A stretch of DNA of 64,000 bases from Paracoccus kondratievae. Lineage in GTDB: Bacteria > Pseudomonadota > Alphaproteobacteria > Rhodobacterales > Rhodobacteraceae. Under the pieces are notes generated by a model that made no database searches, had not been told where the DNA came from, and worked only from the letters and a program-made list of their open reading frames with translations. The stretch spans positions 1,441,501 through 1,505,500 of the forward strand of contig NZ_CP045073.1 in NCBI RefSeq assembly GCF_009301415.1, given 5' to 3'. Shown one piece after another: positions 27,763-34,864 of the stretch. The number at the start of each line of letters is the position of its first letter. Positions within the stretch are counted from its first letter, which is position 1. The translations under genes and the position numbers were made by a program.

Positions 27763-28547
27763 TGGCCCCTGAACTCCGGTTTGCGCTTTTCAAGAAAGGC
27801 GGTGACGCCTTCGGCATAGTCAGTGCTGCGGCCGGCCTCTCGCTGGCAGTCGCGCTCTTGATCAAGCTGCTGATCGAGGCTGTTTACTGCCGCCGCCTGA
27901 ATCAGCCGTTTGGTCAGGCCCAACCCCAGCGTCGGCCCGGCAGCCAGCGATCTGGCCAGCGCCAGCGCTTCGTCCATCAGCGCCTCATCCTCGACCGCTT
28001 TCCAGATCAGCCCCCATTCGGCAGCCTTTTCGGCACCCAGAGGTTCGGCCGTCAGGGCCAGCGCCTTGGCGCGCGGTTCACCCAGGATACGGGCCAGCGA
28101 CCATGAGCCGCCTGCATCGGGCACCAGACCGATCCTGGCAAAAGCCTGGATAAAGCGGGCCGATTTCCCCGCCAGAACGATGTCACAGGCGATGGCGATA
28201 TTCGCCCCGGCCCCCGCGGCAACGCCGTTTACCGCGCAGACTACCGGCTTTTCCAGGGACCGGATCAGCCGCAGCGTCGGGTTGTAAAAGGTTTCAAGCG
28301 TGTGGCCCAGATCGGGGGCGGGGCCGCCATTGCGCGGGTCGCGGTCGCCAAGATCCTGCCCGGCGCAAAAGCCACGCCCCGCACCCGTCAACAGGACGGC
28401 GCGGACACCCGCGTCATCATGGGCTCGCTGGAACCCGGCACGCAGGGCCAGGTGCATTTCTTCGTTAAAGGCATTCAGCTTGTCGGGACGATTGAGTGTC
28501 AGCGTCAGCACGCCGTCGGCCAAGGCCGCCAGGACGGTTTCCGTCAT
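27759..28547 (-). CDS. paaG: PaaG, 1,2-epoxyphenylacetyl-CoA isomerase (crotonase family)
   Basis: 262-residue crotonase-fold isomerase that turns the ring epoxide into oxepin-CoA and also isomerises a later double bond. The oxyanion-hole motifs GRGFCAGQDLGDRD and NGVAAGAGANIAIACD are present. The catalytic Asp of the isomerase branch is visible in GLVPDAGGSW, while the hydratase-type first Glu is absent. The ATG at 28547 (MTETVLAAL) is the family start; the upstream open stretch contains the divergent operator. First gene of the leftward operon paaG-I-K-R. Confidence 0.94.
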   Translation of the reverse strand: MTETVLAALADGVLTLTLNRPDKLNAFNEEMHLALRAGFQRAHDDAGVRAVLLTGAGRGFCAGQDLGDRDPRNGGPAPDLGHTLETFYNPTLRLIRSLEKPVVCAVNGVAAGAGANIAIACDIVLAGKSARFIQAFARIGLVPDAGGSWSLARILGEPRAKALALTAEPLGAEKAAEWGLIWKAVEDEALMDEALALARSLAAGPTLGLGLTKRLIQAAAVNSLDQQLDQERDCQREAGRSTDYAEGVTAFLEKRKPEFRGQ

Positions 28548-28598
28548 GTGATAAACTCCCTTGCCCCGGTCCCGGGGTTCCCTGAAAATTTTTGTTGC

Positions 28599-28619
28599 AT
28601 AAACCGACCGGCCGGTCAA
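28599..28619. promoter_or_regulatory. divergent paaG/paaN promoter with TetR-type palindrome
   Basis: GACCGGCCGGTC (28606-28617) is a perfect 12-bp palindrome inside ATAAACCGACCGGCCGGTC. The same pattern ATAAACyGACCnnnCGGTC occurs before paaJ at 16614-16632, and I found no third copy elsewhere in the window. It lies between the divergent paaG and paaN starts and can control both. The TetR regulator at the end of the paaG operon is the likely binder. Confidence 0.7.
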
Positions 28620-28650
28620 TGATAATCTCACCAGGTGAGGGGGAACCACC

Positions 28651-30300
28651 GTGACAGAGCTTTTCGACCGTCATCGGCCGCTGTTGGATGCTGCGTTGCA
28701 GGCGCTGCGTGATCGCGGATTCTGGAGCCCGTTTCCCGAAATTCCAAGCGGCAAGTTCTATGGCGAAACCGCCCGGCAAGAGGGCGAGGCCGCCTTTCAG
28801 GCCCTGCGCGGGCAAGCCTTTGATCTGCCGGGTCATCCGAATCAGGCGCTGCGCGGAGCAGAGATATCGCCCCATGGTGGTGCGCTGGGGATTCGCTATC
28901 CCTCGGCTGATGCAGCAGAGTTGATTGCCGCCGCCGGGCGCGCGCAAGGGGCGCTTGCCGAGGCTGGACCCGAAGCCCGGGTCGGTGTTTGCCTTGAGGC
29001 GCTGGTGCGGCTTAACCGCATGAGCTTTCTCATGGGCCATGCGACCATGCACACCACGGGACAGGCATTCGCCATGGCCTTTCAGGCGGGCGGCCCCCAT
29101 GCGCAGGATCGCGGGCTTGAGGCTGTCGCCATGGCCTGGGATGAGATGACCCGTTTCGCCCCACAGGCACGTTGGGAAAAGCCGCAGGGCAAAGCCGCGC
29201 CGATCGTGCTGGAAAAATACTGGTCGATCGTGCCGGCGGGGCTGTCTTTGGCGATCGGTTGCAACACCTTCCCGACTTGGAACAGCTATGCTGGCATCTT
29301 TGCCAGCCTTGCGACCGGCAACCCGGTCATCGTCAAGCCGCATCCGGGGGCGATCCTGCCCCTTGCTCTGACAGTGCGCGTTCTGCGTGACGTTCTGGCC
29401 GAGGCCGGACTGCCCGCTGATTCGGTCCTGCTGGCCGTGGATGAGGCAGGGGCCGAGATCACGCGTGATCTTGCCATGAATCCGGCGGTGCGGCTGATCG
29501 ACTATACCGGCTCGAACGCTTTCGGGGGGTGGTTGCGCGCCCATGCGACGCAAGCCCGGATCTTTACCGAAGAGGCAGGGGTCAACACCGTTACCATTGC
29601 CGGAACCGATGATTTCGTCGGGCTTTGCGCCAATCTGGCTTTCTCGCTGGCGCTTTATTCGGGGCAGATGTGCACCGCGCCGCAAAACATCTATGTGCCC
29701 GAAGGGGGCATAGACACCGATCAGGGTCACAAGAGCTTTGATGAGGTCGGCCGGGCACTGGCTGCGGCAATCGACGACCTGCTGTCCGATCCTGCCCGAG
29801 GAGCCGGGATCTGCGGCGCCATTGCCAACCCTGCGACGCTGGAGCGGGTCGAGCAGGTGCGGGGGCTGGGCCGGGTGCTGCGTGCCTCGGCTCCGCTGGG
29901 GCAGGGGCGGACTGCGACCCCGCTGCTATTGGCGCTGCGTGACGGTGATCCGATTTGCGAACAGGAATGCTTTGGCCCCATCGCCTTTGTCATCGCGGTC
30001 AGGGATGCCGATACGGCGCTGGAGCGGGCGACCGATCTGGCGCGGTGCAAAGGCGCGATCACCGCGGCGCTATATGATCGGGACGAGGCGCGCATCGAAC
30101 GTGCCGCCAGGGCCTTTGCTGCGGCGGGCGTCAATCTGTCGGTTAACCTGACCGGCAATATCTACGTCAATCAATCGGCCGCCTTCAGTGATTTTCACGT
30201 CACCGGGGCCAACCCGGCGGGGAACGCCAGCCTGACTGACACTGCCTTTGTCGCCAGCCGGTTCCGTCGCGCCATGTGGCGGCGGCCCGTGGCGGCCTGA
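28651..30300 (+). CDS. paaN: PaaN, aldehyde dehydrogenase-like phenylacetate protein
   Basis: 549-residue protein of the PaaN family, a distinct aldehyde dehydrogenase-like branch found in phenylacetate clusters. The dehydrogenase core is visible in FPTWNSYAGIFASLATGNPV, VRLIDYTGSNAFGGWL and the presumed nucleophile in YSGQMCTAPQNIYVP. It was once assumed to open the ring, but that role belongs to PaaZ, which is also encoded here, so its true reaction is uncertain. It starts with GTG after a GAGGGGG ribosome site and is the first gene of the rightward transporter operon. Confidence 0.88.
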   Translation: MTELFDRHRPLLDAALQALRDRGFWSPFPEIPSGKFYGETARQEGEAAFQALRGQAFDLPGHPNQALRGAEISPHGGALGIRYPSADAAELIAAAGRAQGALAEAGPEARVGVCLEALVRLNRMSFLMGHATMHTTGQAFAMAFQAGGPHAQDRGLEAVAMAWDEMTRFAPQARWEKPQGKAAPIVLEKYWSIVPAGLSLAIGCNTFPTWNSYAGIFASLATGNPVIVKPHPGAILPLALTVRVLRDVLAEAGLPADSVLLAVDEAGAEITRDLAMNPAVRLIDYTGSNAFGGWLRAHATQARIFTEEAGVNTVTIAGTDDFVGLCANLAFSLALYSGQMCTAPQNIYVPEGGIDTDQGHKSFDEVGRALAAAIDDLLSDPARGAGICGAIANPATLERVEQVRGLGRVLRASAPLGQGRTATPLLLALRDGDPICEQECFGPIAFVIAVRDADTALERATDLARCKGAITAALYDRDEARIERAARAFAAAGVNLSVNLTGNIYVNQSAAFSDFHVTGANPAGNASLTDTAFVASRFRRAMWRRPVAA

Positions 30301-30348
30301 ACTGCTGACAAGCTGAACCACCAACAGGTTTCTGGGAGGAGACATCAT

Positions 30349-31494
30349 ATGAAAAAGACCCTGACGACGACCGTTCCGGCCGCGCTGATCGCGCTTGGCC
30401 TCGCCTCGGTGGCCAGTGCCGAAATCAAGATCGGGGCTTCGGTCTCGGCGACCGGTCCCGCCGCGTTCCTTGGTGACCCCGAGGCCAAGACCCTGCAAAT
30501 GCTGGTCGAAGAGCTGAATGCCAAAGGCGGCATCAACGGTGAAGAGATCGAGCTGGTGCTTTATGATGACGGCGGCGATGCCAACAAGGCGCGCACCTTT
30601 GCGACCCGGCTGATCGAGGATGACGAGGTGCAGGCCATCATCGGCGGCACAACGACCGGCACTTCCATGTCGATCCTGTCGGTGGCGGAGGATGCCGAGA
30701 TTCCCTTTATCTCGCTGGCCGGGGCTATCGACATCATCCAGCCGGTCAAGCCCTGGACCTTCAAGACCCCGCATACCGACCGCATGGCCTGTCAGAAGAT
30801 TTTTGAGGACATGCAGAAAAACGGCTTCAGCAAGATCGGCATGATCTCGGGAACGGACGGGTTCGGAGCCTCGATGCAGGCGCAATGCAAGGACGTGGCA
30901 GGCGAATTTGGCATCGAAATCACCGCGGACGAAACCTACGATCCCAAGGACGCCGATATGACGGCGCAGCTGACCAAGATCCGCAACACCGAAGGCGTGC
31001 AGGCGGTGCTGAACCCGGGCTTTGGTCAGGGTCCCTCGATTGTGACACGCAACTATCGCCAGCTTGGTATTGAGCTGCCCCTTTACCAGTCGCACGGTGT
31101 TGCCTCGGACGGGTTCATCGAACTGGCCGGCAAGGAGGCCGCCGAGGGTGTGCGCCTGCCCGGTACGGCGCTGCTGGTCGCCGGCCTGTTGGCCGATGAC
31201 GATCCGCAAAAACCGGCCGTGACTGCTTACAAAGCGGCCTATGAAGGCAAGTTCAAAGAGCCGGTCGGCACTTTCGGCGGCTATGCCCATGACGGGTTTG
31301 CACTGCTTGTTGATGCGGTGACGCGCGCTGGTTCGTCCGAGCCTGCGGCGATCCGTGACGCGCTTGAGGCGACCCAGGGTCTGGCCGGAACCACGGGCAT
31401 CTATACCATGTCGGCCGAAGATCACCTTGGCCTCGACCTGTCGGCCTTCCGTATGCTTGAGGTCAAGGACGGCAGCTGGTCCATGGTCGAATGA
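30349..31494 (+). CDS. ABC transporter periplasmic substrate-binding protein (Leu/Ile/Val-type)
   Basis: 381-residue binding protein of the branched-chain amino acid family (Peripla_BP_6). A signal peptide with cleavage near Ala24 (SVASA|EIKIG) sends it to the periplasm. The two-lobed fold begins IGASVSATGPAAFLGDPE. With the permeases and ATPases that follow, and flanked by paaN and the hydratase fusion, it most likely binds phenylacetate or a related aromatic acid rather than an amino acid. That substrate is inferred from context. A GGGAGGAG ribosome site precedes it and a hairpin follows it. Confidence 0.9.
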   Translation: MKKTLTTTVPAALIALGLASVASAEIKIGASVSATGPAAFLGDPEAKTLQMLVEELNAKGGINGEEIELVLYDDGGDANKARTFATRLIEDDEVQAIIGGTTTGTSMSILSVAEDAEIPFISLAGAIDIIQPVKPWTFKTPHTDRMACQKIFEDMQKNGFSKIGMISGTDGFGASMQAQCKDVAGEFGIEITADETYDPKDADMTAQLTKIRNTEGVQAVLNPGFGQGPSIVTRNYRQLGIELPLYQSHGVASDGFIELAGKEAAEGVRLPGTALLVAGLLADDDPQKPAVTAYKAAYEGKFKEPVGTFGGYAHDGFALLVDAVTRAGSSEPAAIRDALEATQGLAGTTGIYTMSAEDHLGLDLSAFRMLEVKDGSWSMVE

Positions 31495-31501
31495 TCCCGC
31501 G

Positions 31502-31528
31502 CGGTCCCTGCCTATGCGGGGACCGTTT
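31502..31528 (+). other. hairpin between binding-protein and permease genes
   Basis: CGGTCCCTGC (31502-31511) pairs with GCGGGGACCG (31516-31525), 10 bp including one G-U pair, with a CTAT loop and a short TTT tail. Such hairpins in ABC operons often stabilise the binding-protein mRNA or partly terminate, raising its level over the permeases. Confidence 0.55.
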
Positions 31529-31564
31529 CCGCCCGCTCGGGAGAGCCAGCGAGAGAGCCACGGC

Positions 31565-32437
31565 ATGTCTGAATTTCTGCAATTCCTGTTTTCAGGGCTG
31601 ACGGTGGGCGCGGTCTACGCGCTGGTCGCCCTTGGCTTTACGATCATCTATAACGCATCGGATGTGGTGAATTTCGCGCAAGGCGAATTCGTCATGCTGG
31701 GCGGTATGATTACATGGTTTTCCCATGCCGCCGGGCTGCCCCTGCCGCTGGCGGCGCTGGTTGCCATCATTGCCACCGCCGCGCTGGGGGTCGCGATCAA
31801 CAAGCTGGCGATCGGGCCGGCCCGGGGTGCCCCGGTCGTTTCGCTGATCATCATCACCATCGGCGCCTCGGTCTTTCTGCAAGGCGCGGCGCAGCTTGTC
31901 TTTGACAAGCAGATTCACAGTTTTCCGGCCTTTTCGGGGGATACGCCGCTGCGCTTTGGCGGCGCGACGATCCAGCCGCAAAGCCTGTGGGTGATCGGGG
32001 GCGCGCTGGTTGTATTCGTCGGCTTGTGGCTGTTCTTTACCCGCACCTTGCTGGGGCGCGCGGTGCTGGCGACCTCGAACAACCGGCTGGCGGCGCAACT
32101 GGTCGGGATCAACACCAACTTTGTCATGACCCTGTCCTTTGCCCTGTCGGCGGGGATCGGGGCGCTGGCCGGTGTCCTTGCGACGCCGATCACGCTGACC
32201 GCCTATAACGTCGGTATCGGCTTTGCGCTCAAGGGTTTTGCCGGGGCGATGCTGGGCGGGATGGGCAACCCCAAGGGCGCGCTGGCGGGCGGGTTCCTGA
32301 TCGGTCTGATCGAGGCGCTGACGGCGGGCTATCTGTCCTCGACCTACAAAGAGGCGGCGGCCTTTGTCGTCATCCTGCTGGTCCTGTTCTTTATGCCGCA
32401 GGGCCTGTTCGGCCGCAGATCTACGGAGCGGGTGTGA
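31565..32437 (+). CDS. ABC transporter permease, LivH type
   Basis: 290-residue inner-membrane permease with about eight hydrophobic segments. The family opening LTVGAVYALVALGFTIIYNASDVVNFAQGE (only a part need be matched) is characteristic of LivH. The start at 31565 follows GAGAGAG; the upstream open extension overlaps the previous gene. The stop overlaps the next start (TGATG). It pairs with the LivM-type permease to form the channel for the aromatic-acid importer proposed here. Confidence 0.9.
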   Translation: MSEFLQFLFSGLTVGAVYALVALGFTIIYNASDVVNFAQGEFVMLGGMITWFSHAAGLPLPLAALVAIIATAALGVAINKLAIGPARGAPVVSLIIITIGASVFLQGAAQLVFDKQIHSFPAFSGDTPLRFGGATIQPQSLWVIGGALVVFVGLWLFFTRTLLGRAVLATSNNRLAAQLVGINTNFVMTLSFALSAGIGALAGVLATPITLTAYNVGIGFALKGFAGAMLGGMGNPKGALAGGFLIGLIEALTAGYLSSTYKEAAAFVVILLVLFFMPQGLFGRRSTERV

Positions 32438-33396
32438 TGCCAAAGCTGACCGTGAAATCCGCCACGCTGCTGGTGCTTGCCGTATTGATCGCGGTGACGC
32501 CCTTTTTCTTTCCCTCGGGCTATTACTACCGGGTCGGGGCGCTGATCTTTGTCAACGGGCTTGCGGTGACGGGTATCGTGATCCTGACCGGCTATGCCGG
32601 ACAGATCAGCCTGGGCCATGCCGGGTTTGCCGGTATCGGCGGCTATGCCTGTGCCCTTGCGCCCGAATATCTGGGCCTGCACCCCGCGCTTGCCATGGTG
32701 CTGGGGGCCGCGGTCTCGGCTGTGCTGGCCTATCTGGTCGGTCGTCCGATTCTGCGGCTCAAGGGGTATTACCTTGCCGTTGCCACCCTGGGCTTTGGCA
32801 TCCTTGTGTCCATGGTCCTGAACAATGAACGCGACCTGACCGGCGGCCCCGATGGCATCGCCGTCCCCGAGCTGGGGCTAAGGGGCGTGCTCAAGGACTG
32901 GGGGCTGAACCTTTCGAACGGGCAGTTCTGGTATTTCTTCTGCGGTATAGTACTGCTTCTTGGCGCATGGATCGCGCTGAACCTTTATCAAAGTCCGACC
33001 GGGCGTGCGCTGCGTGCGCTTCATGGCTCCGAGGTTGCATCGGGCACCGTCGGTATCGATGTCGCGCGGGTCAAGTTGCAGGCCTTTGTCATTTCGGCGG
33101 TCTATGCCTCGGTCGCGGGTTCACTGGTCGCTTTGCAAAACAAGTTCATCACCCCGGATGTCGCGGGCTTCATGCATTCGATCGAGATGGTGACCATGGC
33201 TGTCCTGGGCGGCGCGGGTTCAGTTCTTGGCGCGGTCTTTGGCGCGGGAATCCTGACGCTTTTGCCGCAGGCGCTGACGGTGCTGGCCGAATATGAACAG
33301 CTTGTTCTGGGCCTTGTGATGATGCTGGTGATGATCTTTCTGCGCGAAGGGCTTTTGCCCTCGATCCTGCGCAGACTGAGGGGGAGGGGCGAATGA
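32437..33396 (+). CDS. ABC transporter permease, LivM type
   Basis: 319-residue permease with roughly nine hydrophobic segments. LTGYAGQISLGHAGFAGIGGYA and LTGGPDGIAVPELG are LivM hallmarks. The ATG at 32437 overlaps the preceding stop; a GTG three bases upstream is possible. The stop overlaps the following ATPase gene by four bases, continuing the coupled transporter operon. Confidence 0.9.
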   Translation: MPKLTVKSATLLVLAVLIAVTPFFFPSGYYYRVGALIFVNGLAVTGIVILTGYAGQISLGHAGFAGIGGYACALAPEYLGLHPALAMVLGAAVSAVLAYLVGRPILRLKGYYLAVATLGFGILVSMVLNNERDLTGGPDGIAVPELGLRGVLKDWGLNLSNGQFWYFFCGIVLLLGAWIALNLYQSPTGRALRALHGSEVASGTVGIDVARVKLQAFVISAVYASVAGSLVALQNKFITPDVAGFMHSIEMVTMAVLGGAGSVLGAVFGAGILTLLPQALTVLAEYEQLVLGLVMMLVMIFLREGLLPSILRRLRGRGE

Positions 33397-34172
33397 CGCT
33401 GCTGTCAGTCGAAGGGCTCGGCATCGCTTTTGGCGGCATCAAGGCCGTCCATGATGTCAGCTTTCGGGTCGAGCCGGGGGAGATCGTCTCGGTCATCGGG
33501 CCGAATGGCGCGGGTAAGACCACGCTGTTCAACATGATTTCGGGCGTCTATCGGCCCGGCGCTGGCCGCGTGTTGCTTGAGGGCGAGGATGTGACCGGCA
33601 TGGCGCCGTTTCGCCTTGCCCAGCGGGGCATGTCACGCACCTTTCAGAACCTTCAGATCTTTCAGAACATGACGGTGCTGGAAAACGCCATTGCGGGTTT
33701 TCATCTGCAAGAGCGCGGAACGGTGCTGGCCGATCTGTTCAACCTGCCGTCATCGCGCCGTCGGGCCCGGCAGGCCGAGGCAGGCGCGCGCGAGCTGCTG
33801 GCTCGTGTCGGGCTGGAACGTGCGGCGGACCGCGAGGCGGCAAGCCTTTCTTACGGTTCGCTCAAGCGGCTTGAGATCGCGCGGGCGTTGGCAATGCGGC
33901 CACGGGTTCTGCTGCTTGATGAGCCGGCGGCGGGCTGCAACGCGGTCGAGACCGAAGAGATCGACCATCTGATCGCCGAGGTCGCGGCCTCGGGCGTCGC
34001 CATCCTGCTGGTCGAACATGACATGAAGATGGTCATGCGCATCTCGAACCACATCGTCGTGCTGGACCATGGCGAAAAGATCGCCGAGGGCGCGCCCGCC
34101 GAGGTCAGCCGCAACCCGGCGGTGATCGCCGCCTATCTGGGAACCGAGGAGGCTGCCGATGCTGACGGTTGA
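33393..34172 (+). CDS. ABC transporter ATPase, LivG type
   Basis: 259-residue ATPase. Walker A is GPNGAGKTT (about 43-51), the signature region is SYGSLKRLEIARAL, where SYGSL replaces the usual SGGQ-type signature (typical of LivG), and Walker B is VLLLDEPAAG followed by the switch His in LLVEHDMK. It overlaps the upstream permease by four bases and the downstream LivF gene by 14 bases. Confidence 0.93.
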   Translation: MTLLSVEGLGIAFGGIKAVHDVSFRVEPGEIVSVIGPNGAGKTTLFNMISGVYRPGAGRVLLEGEDVTGMAPFRLAQRGMSRTFQNLQIFQNMTVLENAIAGFHLQERGTVLADLFNLPSSRRRARQAEAGARELLARVGLERAADREAASLSYGSLKRLEIARALAMRPRVLLLDEPAAGCNAVETEEIDHLIAEVAASGVAILLVEHDMKMVMRISNHIVVLDHGEKIAEGAPAEVSRNPAVIAAYLGTEEAADADG

Positions 34173-34860
34173 GGGTTTGCGTTCGCGCTATGGCCGCATC
34201 GAGGTCCTGCACGGCATCGACCTGCATGTCGATTCGGGCGAGATCGTCACCGTGGTTGGTGCCAATGGTGCTGGCAAAACCACGCTTTTGCGCTGCCTGT
34301 CCGGTGTACAGCCGGTCTCGGCCGGTACGATCACCTTTCGGGGAGAGCCGCTGACCACAGTGCCGGCCTTTCGCCGATTGGCGCGCGGACTGGCCCAGTC
34401 GCCCGAGGGGCGGCAGATATTTACCAATCTGACGGTTGAGGAAAACCTGCGCCTTGGTGCGTTCCTTTACAACGATGAACGGGTTGAACGGGATATGGAG
34501 GATGCCTTCCAGATGTTCCCGATCCTTAAGGAAAAGCGCAACCTTGCTGCCGGGGGGCTGTCGGGCGGTCAGCAGCAGATGCTGGCAATGGCGCGGGCGC
34601 TGATGGGTCGACCCTCTTGCCTGCTGCTGGACGAGCCGTCGATGGGGCTTGCGCCGATCATCGTGCAGCAGATCTTTGACGTGGTGCGCGGGCTGAAATC
34701 TTTGGGCGTGACCGTGCTGCTTGTCGAACAGAACGCCTTTGGTGCGCTTAGGATTGCGGACCGGGGTTATGTGATGGAAACCGGGCGCGTCACCATGCAG
34801 GGACCGGCCGGAGAGCTGATTGCCGATCCGCGCATCCGTGAAGCCTATCTGGGGATTTGA
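34159..34860 (+). CDS. ABC transporter ATPase, LivF type
   Basis: 233-residue ATPase with Walker A GANGAGKTT, signature LSGGQQQMLAMARAL, Walker B CLLLDEPSMGLAP and the switch His position taken by Gln in LLVEQNA, as is normal for LivF. The start lies inside the 3' end of the LivG gene. Five bases separate its stop from the start of the beta-oxidation fusion gene, tying the importer to the catabolic enzyme. Confidence 0.93.
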   Translation: MLTVEGLRSRYGRIEVLHGIDLHVDSGEIVTVVGANGAGKTTLLRCLSGVQPVSAGTITFRGEPLTTVPAFRRLARGLAQSPEGRQIFTNLTVEENLRLGAFLYNDERVERDMEDAFQMFPILKEKRNLAAGGLSGGQQQMLAMARALMGRPSCLLLDEPSMGLAPIIVQQIFDVVRGLKSLGVTVLLVEQNAFGALRIADRGYVMETGRVTMQGPAGELIADPRIREAYLGI

Positions 34861-34864
34861 AGTC

